A stretch of 64,000 bases of DNA, taken from positions 305,355 to 369,354 of the forward strand of contig NZ_ARYJ01000005.1 in NCBI RefSeq assembly GCF_000685215.1, written 5' to 3'. Source of the stretch: Hyphomonas jannaschiana VP2. GTDB taxonomy: Bacteria > Pseudomonadota > Alphaproteobacteria > Caulobacterales > Hyphomonadaceae. This document shows positions 18,269 to 27,956 of this stretch, in pieces. How positions within the stretch are numbered: position 1 is the stretch's first letter; each line of letters starts with the position of its first letter. The notes beneath the pieces were generated by a model. That model did not search any database and was not told the DNA's origin. It was given only the letters and a program-made list of their open reading frames with translations. Made by a program: the position numbers and the translations under genes.

Positions 18269-19336
18269 ATGCCTGTGACGGACTGGCTGACATCGGCAGA
18301 AGCCTGGGCGGGTGCCCATGTGCGGGAAACCCAGTATCTCGCAGCGCTCGGTGTTGTCCTCGGGCTCCTTTTTGGCGGCTTTCTGATTGTCCTGGCGGCC
18401 CGTTTCTGCGTGCGCATCGTTCGCCGGCTCGGCGACGTGATGGCGGCCCGCGCGCTGCGTACGGACAAGACACCAGGCTACAGGATCGTGCTGGCAAAGC
18501 CTGTGGGGCGCAAGCGCGGTGCAACGCTGAAATGGCTGCAGGCTGCACTGACAGACCATCTTTCCGCATTCAATTTCGGTGCGCCCTTCCGGATCATGCG
18601 CATGAGTCCGTTGCTCGGCGGGCTCGCGCCCCGGACGGTCGAACGCGCGCGCCGGCGCATGGCTGCGTCCGATGCGGACCTTTTTGTCTGGGGTGAACGC
18701 CGGGGCCGGAAAGAGGATGGCCTTGTGCTTCACGGTCTGACCCGTGGCGGTGGCCTGACAGCTGCCGAAGCGCGGCTGTTCACCCTGCGCTTGCCGGCCC
18801 GCGAAACGTCGATGGAAGGGGCAATGCCGAAGATCGCCGCCTTCCTGCTGGCCAAGAAGCTGCAGCCGGGACTCGGCAATCCGCAATCCTTCCGTCCGGA
18901 GAAAATCAGCCTGCTGGCCGAAGCCCTGTCAGCCATGCTGGACCATGAAGGCCCCATGCCGGTGGCGGTCCGTAATGAAGTGGAAGGCGATTTCTGCGCC
19001 TCGGCTGTGCACGTGGCGGAGGAGGCAGGGGATCTGGCAGGTCTCGACCGGGTGATCGCCCTGCGGCGTGAACATCTGACAGAAGGTGCAGTTCAGGCCG
19101 ATCCGGAGCGCGCCATACAGGCCCGGATGGACATTGGCCGGGCGCTGCTGGCGCGGGCGGCGAAGAAATACGAGCCGGAGCTTGTCCGCGAAGCGATCGG
19201 TTACCTGTCCCAGGTGGTCGAAGCCCTGCGGGCCGATCCGTCGATCATGCGCGCGCAAGCCGCCTCCGACGCCATGTTCAAGGCGCAGAGCCTGATGGAG
19301 ACCCGCAAACGCTTCGCGGTGAATTTCGGGACCTAG
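18269..19336 (+). CDS. Membrane-anchored protein with helical C-terminal region
   Basis: The 355-residue protein has one clear membrane segment (about residues 23-45), then a basic region (RRLGDVMAARALRTDK) and a long helical cytoplasmic part. The C-terminal 110 residues show a repeat-like alternation of helices (QARMDIGRALLARAAKKYEPELVREAIGYL), reminiscent of TPR proteins. The start at 18269 is chosen because GAGAGGT precedes it at normal spacing and it places the membrane helix near the N-terminus. I do not know a function. It is divergent from gluQ and convergent with msrA. Confidence 0.75.
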   Translation: MPVTDWLTSAEAWAGAHVRETQYLAALGVVLGLLFGGFLIVLAARFCVRIVRRLGDVMAARALRTDKTPGYRIVLAKPVGRKRGATLKWLQAALTDHLSAFNFGAPFRIMRMSPLLGGLAPRTVERARRRMAASDADLFVWGERRGRKEDGLVLHGLTRGGGLTAAEARLFTLRLPARETSMEGAMPKIAAFLLAKKLQPGLGNPQSFRPEKISLLAEALSAMLDHEGPMPVAVRNEVEGDFCASAVHVAEEAGDLAGLDRVIALRREHLTEGAVQADPERAIQARMDIGRALLARAAKKYEPELVREAIGYLSQVVEALRADPSIMRAQAASDAMFKAQSLMETRKRFAVNFGT

Positions 19337-19348
19337 ACGGGCCGAGCC

Positions 19349-19999
19349 TCAGACGGACAGGCCGACCGGGCAGGACACGCCCGTGCCGCCAATGCCGCAA
19401 TAACCGGCCGGATTCTTGGCGAGATATTGCTGGTGATAATCCTCAGCAAAATAGATCTCGCCGAGCGGGGCCACCTCAGTCGTGATTTTTCCGGCATGAC
19501 CGGCCTCGGCGAGGGAGGTCTCATAGGCCGCAATCATCCGCCGGGCGGCGTCTGCCTGCGCGTCGCTGGTTGTGTAGACTGCGGAGCGGTATTGCGTGCC
19601 GACATCATTGCCCTGGCGCATGCCCTGGGTCGGGTCGTGATTTTCCAGGAAAACCTTCATCAGACCCTCGAATGAGATGACTGCCGGGTCAAAGATCACG
19701 TCGACGACTTCGGTATGCCCTGTCTGGCCGGTGCAGACTTCCTCATAAGTCGGGTTGGGCGTGTATCCGCCCGCATAACCGACCCGGGTCAGCCAGACGC
19801 CATCCTGCTCCCAGAATTTGCGCTCCGCGCCCCAGAAACAGCCGAGTCCGAACACAGCGCGCTCAAACCCGGCCGGTGTTTCGGCCAGAAGGCCGCGTCC
19901 GTTTACAAAATGGGTATCGGCAGTCGGAATCGGATGCGGCCGGCCCTTCAGCGCGGTTTCCGGCGTCGGCATCGCAGCAGGTTTACGGGTGAACAGCAT
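19349..19999 (-). CDS. msrA: Peptide methionine-S-sulfoxide reductase MsrA
   Basis: The 216-residue enzyme reduces the S epimer of methionine sulfoxide in proteins. The catalytic motif GCFWGAE contains Cys54. The family segments YAGG and GHTEVV are present, and the C-terminus has additional cysteines ([15 protein letters not shown]) that can resolve the disulfide. The ATG at 19999 is selected because GAAGGAGG lies just upstream. Longer in-frame starts would include this ribosome site inside the coding region. Length fits E. coli MsrA (212). Confidence 0.95.
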   Translation of the reverse strand: MLFTRKPAAMPTPETALKGRPHPIPTADTHFVNGRGLLAETPAGFERAVFGLGCFWGAERKFWEQDGVWLTRVGYAGGYTPNPTYEEVCTGQTGHTEVVDVIFDPAVISFEGLMKVFLENHDPTQGMRQGNDVGTQYRSAVYTTSDAQADAARRMIAAYETSLAEAGHAGKITTEVAPLGEIYFAEDYHQQYLAKNPAGYCGIGGTGVSCPVGLSV

Positions 20000-20104
20000 G
20001 GCGGCCTCCTTCAGCTGTTCTTTCATATGGGACGTTGCTGTTGCAACGGCAATCACAGTCTTGCGAGGTTCGTCTCCATAAGTTAGAGCGTCCGCTGCTG
20101 GATT

Positions 20105-20194
20105 GGTGAGGTGGCCGAGTGGTCGAAGGCGCACGCCTGGAAAGTGTGTAGGCTAGCAATAGTCTCCAGGGTTCGAATCCCTGTCTCACCGCCA
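20105..20194 (+). tRNA. tRNA-Ser (anticodon GGA)
   Basis: This 90-base type II tRNA includes an encoded CCA. The acceptor GGTGAGG pairs with TCTCACC (last pair G-T). The anticodon stem CACGC/GTGTG encloses the loop CTGGAAA with anticodon GGA. A long variable arm and the GGTTCGAATCC T-arm follow. It reads UCC and UCU codons. Confidence 0.95.
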
Positions 20195-20216
20195 GCCAGC
20201 AGTTTTCCTTTCCGCC

Positions 20217-21614
20217 TTATTCCTCGCTCCAGGTGCCGAGTGCCTTGTAGAGCGCGATACTGTTCAGATTGTTGTCCAGGCTCGCTAGAATCCACTGCTG
20301 CTGGGCGTTGTAATATTCCCGCTGCGCATCAAGGACGGTCAGATAGCCATCGAGGCCGGATTTGAACCGTTCGCCGGAGAGTTCGAACGTTACCTGGGTG
20401 TCTTCGGTCAGTTGCGCCAGCGCACTGAGGCGGCGGTCAATCGTATCGGAGATGGCGGCGGCATCGGCCACTTCGCGGAAAGCCTGCTGGATTGTGCCCT
20501 GATAGGCTGCCAGCGCTGCATCCGCCTCCGCTTTCGCCGCATCCAGATTCCCGCGGCGGCGGTCAAAATCGAAAATGGGCAGGTCGATGGCAGGCGCGAA
20601 GGTCCAGCCGCTGGTGCCATTCCCATTGAAGAGGTCATCCAGCGATCCACTGGCCACGCCGACCCCGCCGCTCAGCGAGATGCTGGGGAAGTAAGCGGCC
20701 CGTGCGGCGCCGATATTTGCATTCGACGCGCGCAGCCGCGCTTCAGCGGCCCGCACATCCGGCCGGTCCAGCAGGACGAGAGACGACTGGCCGACCGGCA
20801 GGTTGAGCTCCACCGGGGCAGGGAAGAGGCTTGCCTGCTCCAGCAGTCCGGCTGGCACGGGGGCGCCCACGAGCAATTGGAGGGCGTTCTTGTCCCGCCG
20901 GACGGCCGCTTCGAATTCGGCCGCCTGGGCCTGCGCCTGCGCGACAGAGGCGGATGCCCGGCGGACATCCAGTTCGCTGGCCGTTCCGGCGGCGAACAAT
21001 TCCCGTGTCAGGTCGAGGCTTTCCGTCTGGCTTTCCGCTGTCCGGTTCGCGAGCTTAAGAAGCTCGTAATCGGCGGCGAGCTGCATCCAGGTTTCAGCCA
21101 CGGTGCCGGCAAGGGAGATCTTTGCGGCGCGCTGGCCTTCCTCGGTGGCGAGATAGGTCTGCAGCGCCGCATCGTTCAGATTGCGGATACGGCCAAAGAA
21201 ATCGAGTTCCCAGGCCGACACGCCGATCTGGGCGTAGGTGCTGTCCGCGAAACGGGCCGCGCTGGCGCTGCCCTCGTCGAAGGTTCCGCCGTCCTGAATT
21301 GTCGCGCTGGCGCCGAGTGCGGGCCAGAGCGCCGACCGGGAGACGCGCAAGTTTGCCCGCGCCGCCCTGACGTTCGCCGCGGTGACACGCAGGTCGCGGT
21401 TTTCTTCCAGGGCCATGCCGATCACCTGTTTCAGGGCGGGGGAGGTGACCACGTCGTCCCAGAGGAGGGGCTGGACGGTTTCCGTTTCCGCCTGGCTGAC
21501 CGGGAGGTCTGCCGGAACGGGCAGCGCGCCGGGCTGATAGTCCGGGGCGAGATTTACGCATCCGGCCAGCATCAGTGTGCCGAATGCGCTTGCGAAAAGG
21601 GCTTTGGAGTTCAT
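20217..21614 (-). CDS. Outer-membrane efflux lipoprotein (NodT/OprM family)
   Basis: The 465-residue protein is the outer-membrane channel of an RND tripartite pump. It has a lipoprotein signal with LAGC (Cys19). Two OEP repeats follow, with the typical long alpha-helices (about residues 60-250 and 270-455). The motif [13 protein letters not shown] and the repeat of [21 protein letters not shown] match the NodT family. Its start overlaps the end of the inner-membrane pump gene by 4 bp, so the three pump genes form an operon. Confidence 0.95.
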   Translation of the reverse strand: MNSKALFASAFGTLMLAGCVNLAPDYQPGALPVPADLPVSQAETETVQPLLWDDVVTSPALKQVIGMALEENRDLRVTAANVRAARANLRVSRSALWPALGASATIQDGGTFDEGSASAARFADSTYAQIGVSAWELDFFGRIRNLNDAALQTYLATEEGQRAAKISLAGTVAETWMQLAADYELLKLANRTAESQTESLDLTRELFAAGTASELDVRRASASVAQAQAQAAEFEAAVRRDKNALQLLVGAPVPAGLLEQASLFPAPVELNLPVGQSSLVLLDRPDVRAAEARLRASNANIGAARAAYFPSISLSGGVGVASGSLDDLFNGNGTSGWTFAPAIDLPIFDFDRRRGNLDAAKAEADAALAAYQGTIQQAFREVADAAAISDTIDRRLSALAQLTEDTQVTFELSGERFKSGLDGYLTVLDAQREYYNAQQQWILASLDNNLNSIALYKALGTWSEE

Positions 21615-24600
21615 GCGGATGCCTCTGCATGTTTGTCTGGGCCGGAGAAGCGATTGGTCAGCTTCCGGATGATGACATAAAAGATGGGGGCGAAAAGCAG
21701 GCTGAACGTCATGGCCGCGATCACGCCGCCGAGAACGATGATGCCGATTGCATTCCGTCCGGCTGCACCTGCGCCCGTGCTGAGGGCCAATGGCAGGACG
21801 CCAAAGCCGAAGGCGAAGGACGTCATCAGGACCGGACGGATCCTCATGCGGACGGCTTCAATCGCCGCAGCGACCAGTTCCTTGCCCTGGTCTTCCAGAC
21901 CCCTGGCGAACTCGATGATGAGGATGGCGTTTTTCGAGGCCAGACCGACCGTGGTCAGCAGGCCAACCTGGAAGAATACGTCATTCGACAATCCGGCAAG
22001 ATTTGCGCCGGCGACGGCACCGGCAACACCGAGCGGCGCGACGAGCAGGACCGAGATTGGAACCGTCCAGCTTTCATAAAGGGCTGCAAGACAGAGGAAG
22101 ACGAACAGGATCGAGATGCCATAGAGCGCCATGGCCTGATTTCCGGATTCGCGTTCCTGACGGCTGAGGCCGCTCCACGAATAGCCGATACCATCGGGCA
22201 GTTTCGAGATCAGCTCCTCCATGGCGAGCATGGCGACGCCGGAGCTCTGGCCGGGGGCGGCGGAGCCTTGAATGTTGAAGGCCGGTACACCGTCGAAGCG
22301 CTGCAGCTGGGGCGGGCCATAGGTCCAGTTCGTGCTGGCGATTTCATCCAGCGGCGCCATCTGGCCGGTGTTCGTCCGAACGAACCAGTCGCCGACATCG
22401 TCGGGCTGCATCCTGTCTTCGGCTGCGCCCTGAACGTAGACGCGTTTGATCCGGCCACGGTCGATGAAGTCATTTACATAGGTTCCGCCGAACGCGACGG
22501 ACAGGAGGCTGGTGGCGTCGCCTACGGATACGCCCAGCGCCTGCGCTTTCTGATAGTCGAGGTCGATATTGAACTGCGGACCGTCTTCCAGCCCGTTCGG
22601 GCGGACACCGGCCAGACGCGGATCCTGGCCCGCCATTCCCAGCAGCTGGTTGCGGATGTTCATGAACTCTTCGTGCGTGTAGTTGCCGTCATTCTGCAAA
22701 AACAGGTCGAAGCCGCTCGAATTGCCGAGTTCGCGGATGGCCGGTGGTGAAATTGCGAAAACGCGGGCTTCGTCGATCTGGGAGAGGGCCCCCATAGCGC
22801 GGCCGACAATGGCCTGAACCGAATTTTCCTTGCCGGGACGTTCGGACCAGTCCTTCAGGGAGGCAAAGGCGATGCCGTTGTTCTGACCCTGACCGGCGAA
22901 GCTGAAGCCGGCCAGCGAAAAGATGCCTTTGACGTTGGACCCTTCACTTGTCTGGTAATAGTCAACGACGCCGTCCATGACTTCTGCCGTGCGTTCGAGA
23001 CTCGCATTCGCAGGCAGCTGCGCCAGTGTGAAGTAGTTGCCCTGGTCTTCGTCTGGCAGGAATGATGCCGGCATCCGGGTGAAGGCGAACCCCGTCAGTG
23101 TCAGGATCAGTACGAAACCTGCCATCATGATGCCCTTGCGGCGCAGCGCGCGCGACACCACGGCTTCATAGCCTGCCGTGAGCTTCCCGAATCCGTTGTT
23201 GAAAATCCTCGCGGGTGCCCCGAGCAGCGGGTGGGCCGTGCCATGGCTGGGCTTGAGCAGCGTCGCGCACAGGGCAGGGGAGAGGATGATGGCGACAATC
23301 ACGGACAGCGTCATTGCCGAGACAATCGTGACCGAGAACTGGCGGTAGATGACACCGGCGGAGCCGGGGAAGAAGGCCATCGGAATGAAGACGGCCGACA
23401 GAACCACGGCAATCCCGACCAGTGCGCCGATGATTTGTTCCATGGACCGGATCGTGGCCTCGCGCGGGGGGAGCTTCTCTTCCGACATCACACGTTCAAC
23501 GTTCTCGACGACAACGATGGCGTCATCGACGAGCAGGCCGATGGCGAGCACCATGGCGAACATGGTCAGCGTGTTGATCGACATGCCCATGATCAACAGG
23601 ACAGCAAATGTCCCCAGCAGGACGACCGGCACAGCGATCAGAGGGATGAAAGAGGCACGGAAGCTCTGCAGGAAAATAAAGATGACGATGAAGACCAGGC
23701 CGATGGCTTCGAACAGGGTCTTCTGCACTTCGTGGATAGAGGTTTCGATGAACGGCGTGGAATCGACCGGAAAGGCATAGGTCATGTCTTCGGGGAAATT
23801 GTGCGACATTTCCTCAACCGCGACTTTCACCCGCTCTGCTGTGTCCAGCGCATTGGCGCCGGTGGCCAGGGACACGGCAAAGCCGGTTGCCGGATAGCCG
23901 TTGAATTTCGAGACGAAGGCATAGTTTTCGGCACCGAGTTCAACCGTCGCGACGTCGCCGAGGCGGACAGAGCCGCCCTCGGTCGTTGTGCGAAGCAGGA
24001 GGTTCCGGAACTGCTCAGGCGTGGAGAGAAGCGACTGCAGGGTAATGGTGACGTTGATTTCCTGCCCTTCGACGGAGGGTGCCCCGCCGAGCGCGCCGGA
24101 CGAAATCTGCGCGTTCTGCTCCCGGATCGCCTGAACGATGTCACTCGGCATGAGGTTGTACTCGACGAGCTTTTCCGGCTTCAGCCACACCCGTATGGCA
24201 TAAGGGGAGCCGAAAGCCGTGACGCTGCCGACGCCATCAAGACGGCTGATCGTGTCATACATGTTTGAGCGGACATAGTCGCCGAGGTCGGTCTGGTCAT
24301 ATGTTCCGTTCGGGGAATAAAGGGAGGTGATCAGAAGGAAACCGGTGCTGGCCTTGCTGACGGTCACGCCCTGACGCTGAACCTGTTCAGGCAGGAAGGG
24401 CGTCGCGAGGGACAGTTTGTTCTGAACCTGGACCTGAGCGATGTCCGGATCGGTTCCCGGCCGGAAGGCCAGCGTGATGGAGGCGGACCCGTTGGAACTG
24501 GATGTGGAGTTGACGTAATCGAGCCCGTCCAGTCCGGTCATCTGTTGCTCGATAATCTGCGTCACGGAGTTTTCAACAGCCTGCGCAGATGCGCCGGGAT

Positions 24601-24745
24601 AATTGGCCGTGACACTGATCGTTGTGGGTGCAACGTCCGGGTATTGCGCGACCGGCAGGGTACGCAGGGCGAGGACGCCTGCGAGCATGATAAGGATCGC
24701 AATCACCCAGGCGAAGACCGGGCGGTCGATAAAGAACTTTGCCAT
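21611..24745 (-). CDS. RND multidrug efflux pump inner-membrane permease (AcrB/MexB family, HAE1)
   Basis: The 1044-residue proton-driven transporter starts MAKFFIDRPVFAWVIAI, the hallmark of HAE1 pumps. It has twelve predicted membrane segments and two large periplasmic loops. The proton-relay motif GLLVDDAIVVVENVER lies in the fourth membrane helix, near residues 401-416. Length is typical. It probably exports hydrophobic or amphiphilic compounds together with the adaptor encoded 19 bp upstream and the channel encoded downstream. Expression is likely controlled by the divergent TetR gene at 26066. Confidence 0.97.
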   Translation of the reverse strand: MAKFFIDRPVFAWVIAILIMLAGVLALRTLPVAQYPDVAPTTISVTANYPGASAQAVENSVTQIIEQQMTGLDGLDYVNSTSSSNGSASITLAFRPGTDPDIAQVQVQNKLSLATPFLPEQVQRQGVTVSKASTGFLLITSLYSPNGTYDQTDLGDYVRSNMYDTISRLDGVGSVTAFGSPYAIRVWLKPEKLVEYNLMPSDIVQAIREQNAQISSGALGGAPSVEGQEINVTITLQSLLSTPEQFRNLLLRTTTEGGSVRLGDVATVELGAENYAFVSKFNGYPATGFAVSLATGANALDTAERVKVAVEEMSHNFPEDMTYAFPVDSTPFIETSIHEVQKTLFEAIGLVFIVIFIFLQSFRASFIPLIAVPVVLLGTFAVLLIMGMSINTLTMFAMVLAIGLLVDDAIVVVENVERVMSEEKLPPREATIRSMEQIIGALVGIAVVLSAVFIPMAFFPGSAGVIYRQFSVTIVSAMTLSVIVAIILSPALCATLLKPSHGTAHPLLGAPARIFNNGFGKLTAGYEAVVSRALRRKGIMMAGFVLILTLTGFAFTRMPASFLPDEDQGNYFTLAQLPANASLERTAEVMDGVVDYYQTSEGSNVKGIFSLAGFSFAGQGQNNGIAFASLKDWSERPGKENSVQAIVGRAMGALSQIDEARVFAISPPAIRELGNSSGFDLFLQNDGNYTHEEFMNIRNQLLGMAGQDPRLAGVRPNGLEDGPQFNIDLDYQKAQALGVSVGDATSLLSVAFGGTYVNDFIDRGRIKRVYVQGAAEDRMQPDDVGDWFVRTNTGQMAPLDEIASTNWTYGPPQLQRFDGVPAFNIQGSAAPGQSSGVAMLAMEELISKLPDGIGYSWSGLSRQERESGNQAMALYGISILFVFLCLAALYESWTVPISVLLVAPLGVAGAVAGANLAGLSNDVFFQVGLLTTVGLASKNAILIIEFARGLEDQGKELVAAAIEAVRMRIRPVLMTSFAFGFGVLPLALSTGAGAAGRNAIGIIVLGGVIAAMTFSLLFAPIFYVIIRKLTNRFSGPDKHAEASA

Positions 24746-24764
24746 CAGACTAACCTGCGTGTGC

Positions 24765-25946
24765 TTATTTCGATCCGCCGCGCGTATCCTGCGCTGCCGA
24801 TGTCTGTTCGTTGGCGGGTTGAGGCTGAACCGTCATGCCGTCGCGGATTGACTGCAGGTTGGCCGTTGCGACCTGCTCGCCGCCTTTCAGTCCGTTCAGG
24901 ACGGTCCAGGTATTGTCGGCGTTTTGCTCGACAGTGATGATGCGCTGCCGGACAATGCCATCCTCTCCCACCACCATGACGGAGGCCTCTCCCGTCGGGG
25001 TCCGCGAGACCACAGATTGGGGCAGGGTCGCGACATTCTCGTAGTAACCGGCGACAAATTTCGCCCGGACGAACATGCCGGGCAGGATCAGGTCGTCGGG
25101 ATTCGGAACAACCACACGAACGGCAACAGTGCCGGCGCTTTCCTCGACATTCACTTCGCTGAATTCCAGGTCACCCGCCAGCGGATAAGGGGTGCCGTCG
25201 GCCAGAATAATGTCGACCGGGATCGTGTTCTGCTCAGTTGTCGCAATCTCGCCCTCGGCGATTTGCTGACGCCAGCTCAGGATCCGGGCGCTGGAAACGG
25301 TCAGGTCGACATAGATCGGGTCTGTCTGCAATACGCGTGCAAGCGGCGCGGTCTGGTTCTGCGTCACCAGTGCGCCCTGCGTCACGGAGGAGCGGCCAAT
25401 CCGGCCTTCGATCGGGGAGGAGATCTTTGTGCGGGCAAGGTCGATCCTGGCCCGGTCAAGCGCCGCCTTCTGGATGCCGATGTCGGCTTCTGCCTGTCTG
25501 GCGGAGGCGACGGCCTGGTCATACTCCTGCTGGCTGACGGCATTGATGCCGGCGAGGCGCTCAAAGCGGGCAGCCGTTTCCTTTGCCACAGACGCGGTTG
25601 CTTCCGCGCGGGCGAGGGCCGCTTCGGCGCTGCGAACCGCCGCGGCATACTCTGCTGCGTCGATCTGATAGAGCGCCTGACCCTTCCTGACGGTGTCACC
25701 CTCCTTGAACAGGCGCTCGCTGATGATGCCGGTAACCTGCGGACGGATCTCCGCTTCGGCATAGGCGCGGGCACGTCCTGACAATTCGATGACATTGGGA
25801 ACGTCCGTCAGGCGGACAGTCATGGTCTGCACGACAGGGGCGGGCGGGGCGGCAGGTTGCTGGCTGGCCGTCTCGGCACCGCATGCTGCGAGCAGCAGGG
25901 TCGAGGCGAGCAGAAATGCGGGCAGGCTCTTCTTCGCGGTCTGCAT
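24765..25946 (-). CDS. RND efflux periplasmic adaptor subunit (AcrA/MexA family), lipoprotein
   Basis: The 393-residue membrane-fusion protein links the pump and the outer-membrane channel. The lipobox is LAAC (Cys22). The sequence shows the order barrel-lipoyl-hairpin-lipoyl-barrel: VIELSGRARAYAEAEIRPQV near residues 52-71, a helical coiled-coil hairpin about 100-165, then LARTKISSPIEGRIGRSSV. It is the first gene of the three-gene pump operon and is divergent from a tetR gene, with 119 bp between the two start codons. Confidence 0.95.
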   Translation of the reverse strand: MQTAKKSLPAFLLASTLLLAACGAETASQQPAAPPAPVVQTMTVRLTDVPNVIELSGRARAYAEAEIRPQVTGIISERLFKEGDTVRKGQALYQIDAAEYAAAVRSAEAALARAEATASVAKETAARFERLAGINAVSQQEYDQAVASARQAEADIGIQKAALDRARIDLARTKISSPIEGRIGRSSVTQGALVTQNQTAPLARVLQTDPIYVDLTVSSARILSWRQQIAEGEIATTEQNTIPVDIILADGTPYPLAGDLEFSEVNVEESAGTVAVRVVVPNPDDLILPGMFVRAKFVAGYYENVATLPQSVVSRTPTGEASVMVVGEDGIVRQRIITVEQNADNTWTVLNGLKGGEQVATANLQSIRDGMTVQPQPANEQTSAAQDTRGGSK

Positions 25947-25987
25947 GAAACGGTCCTTGACGGCAGATTGGGAGGAGGGCTATCAAA

Positions 25988-26005
25988 ATAGAATGAATGC
26001 TCTAT
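25988..26005. promoter_or_regulatory. Candidate operator between the efflux operon and its TetR gene
   Basis: ATAGA and TCTAT are inverted arms separated by 8 bases in the divergent spacer. The arms are short, so this is only a candidate for the TetR binding site. The surrounding DNA is AT-rich and probably holds both promoters. Confidence 0.3.
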
Positions 26006-26065
26006 CTAATGACGCACTGCACAAAGTCAAGATTGAGATGTTTAACGAGGGGGAAGGAAAAGCAG

Positions 26066-26686
26066 ATGGGTGAACTGCCCGTGTCGAAAACGGTTGCCAA
26101 ACGCGAAGCGAGGATCGCAGAAATCCTGGCCTGCGCAGAAAAACACTTTTCTATCAAAGGCTTCCACGGCGCCGGAATATCCGGAATCGCTGCGGATTGC
26201 GGGATCAGCGTGGGGCATCTCTACCATTATTTCGGCAGTAAAGATGAACTGATCCAGGCTGTCGTGAAACTGGAAATGCGCCGTCAGGACGAGAGTATTG
26301 CCGCCTTTGAAAACCTGTCGCCCGAAAATCTGAGAATAGAAATGGCGGAACTGACCAATGCCATCTTCTCGACTGACGAGGAGCCCTTCCGGACAGTCCT
26401 GAACTTTGAAATCCTGGCGGAGGCCCAGAGGAACCCCGATGTTGCCGAGATCCTCCAGCAACAGGACAAGCAGATGCGCCTGCGCTTTGTCTCCATTCTC
26501 CGCCGGGCGGGAATTGACGATCCCGAAACCCGCACAGAACTGATCTTCACCATTTTCTCCGGCCTGTCGGCGCGTGCCCTGCGCCACCCGCAGCAGGAAC
26601 GGGCAGCTCTGCTTGAGGTGATCAAGGACGTCATCCTGAAAATACTGGGAGACAAGCCGGTGACGTCCGGCGCAGCATGCGCCTGA
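26066..26686 (+). CDS. TetR/AcrR family regulator of the RND pump
   Basis: The 206-residue protein has the helix-turn-helix ISGIAADCGISVGHLYHYFG near residues 40-59, close to AcrR-type regulators. The start at 26066 is chosen because GGGGAAGGA lies just upstream and it gives a normal N-terminus, while the longer frame has an atypical start. Its position, divergent from the adaptor gene, is the classical arrangement of a local pump repressor. The ligand is likely a pump substrate. The pump role is inferred from position. Confidence 0.92.
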   Translation: MGELPVSKTVAKREARIAEILACAEKHFSIKGFHGAGISGIAADCGISVGHLYHYFGSKDELIQAVVKLEMRRQDESIAAFENLSPENLRIEMAELTNAIFSTDEEPFRTVLNFEILAEAQRNPDVAEILQQQDKQMRLRFVSILRRAGIDDPETRTELIFTIFSGLSARALRHPQQERAALLEVIKDVILKILGDKPVTSGAACA

Positions 26687-26729
26687 GCGAGGGCGAGAGC
26701 GTCGGACAGGCAGGCTAGCGGAGGGTAAA

Positions 26730-27935
26730 ATGGAAAAGACAATGGAAACGGCGCAGGGGCCGCTCGCGGGGCTTCGCGTGCTGGAACTCGGCCAGCTGAT
26801 TGCGGGGCCATTCTGCGCGCAGCTCTTCGGCGACATGGGCGCCGATGTCATCAAGGTCGAGGCGCCGGGGCAGGGCGATCCGATGCGCACCTGGGGGCGG
26901 ACAGGCTATCCGCTGCTCTGGTCTGTCTGCGCGCGCAACAAGCGCTGCATCACGGCAAACCTGCGCGAGAAGGAAGGCCAGGACATCGTCCGGCAATTGG
27001 TCCGTCAGGCAGATTTCGTCGTCGAGAATTTCCGCCCGGGCACGATGGAAAAGTGGGGGCTCGGCTACGAGGATCTCAAAAAGGAAAACCCCGCGATCAT
27101 CATGATCCGTATTTCCGGATACGGGCAAACGGGGCCCTATTCGAAGCGCCCCGGTTACGCGTCTGTCGGAGAAGCCATGGGCGGCGTGCGCTACCTGATG
27201 GGTGAACCGGACCGGAAGCCGTCACGCGCCGGCATTTCCCTCGGTGACACGCTGGCCGGCACGTTTGCAACCATGGGCGCACTGGCGGCGCTGCATCACC
27301 GGGAGAAGACCGGGGAAGGCCAGGTGGTCGATGCCGCGATCTATGAATCCATTCTGGCGATCACCGAATCCCTGGTGCCTGAGTACACGGTCGAGAATTA
27401 CACGCGCGAACGGTCCGGCTCTTACCTTCCGGCCATTGCGCCGTCGAACATCTATGACTGTTCAGACGGCATGGTCATTCTCGCGGCCAATCAGAACACG
27501 GTCTTTACGCGGCTGTGCGAGGCGATGGGGCGGCCCGGGCTGAAAGACGATCCGCGCTATGCAACCCATGTTGCGCGGGGCGAGAACCAGGCCGAGCTGG
27601 ACAATCTGATCAATGACTGGACCCGAACCCGCACCATCGACGAGGTCGAGGCGGTCATGATCGAGCATGCCGTCCCGGTCGGGAAGGTCTATCGCGCCCG
27701 GGACATGCTGGATGATCCGCATTATGTCGCGCGCGAAGCTCTGGTCGATCTGCCAAGTGAGCGCTGGGGCACGATCAAGATGCAGAACGCTTTCCCGAAG
27801 CTTTCGGCCACGCCGGGATCCGTGCGCTGGAGCGGGCCGGAGAGGCTCGGTGAGCATACCGAACAGGTCCTGACGGACCTTCTCGATCTGACACCGGAGC
27901 AGATCGGGAAATTGCGCAGCAGCGGCATTGTCTAG
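26730..27935 (+). CDS. CaiB/BaiF family (class III) CoA-transferase
   Basis: The 401-residue enzyme moves CoA between carboxylic acids through an aspartyl-CoA intermediate. The N-terminal signature LAGLRVLELGQLIAGPFC and the GADVIKVE motif are clear. The catalytic aspartate lies in SLGDTLAG near residue 172. The segment RNKRCITANLREKEG is also typical. It starts 43 bp after the tetR stop on the same strand. The substrate is not predictable, and the neighbours do not form an obvious catabolic pathway. Confidence 0.92.
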   Translation: MEKTMETAQGPLAGLRVLELGQLIAGPFCAQLFGDMGADVIKVEAPGQGDPMRTWGRTGYPLLWSVCARNKRCITANLREKEGQDIVRQLVRQADFVVENFRPGTMEKWGLGYEDLKKENPAIIMIRISGYGQTGPYSKRPGYASVGEAMGGVRYLMGEPDRKPSRAGISLGDTLAGTFATMGALAALHHREKTGEGQVVDAAIYESILAITESLVPEYTVENYTRERSGSYLPAIAPSNIYDCSDGMVILAANQNTVFTRLCEAMGRPGLKDDPRYATHVARGENQAELDNLINDWTRTRTIDEVEAVMIEHAVPVGKVYRARDMLDDPHYVAREALVDLPSERWGTIKMQNAFPKLSATPGSVRWSGPERLGEHTEQVLTDLLDLTPEQIGKLRSSGIV

Positions 27936-27956
27936 GCGCTGGCCCGGTGGGCGGCC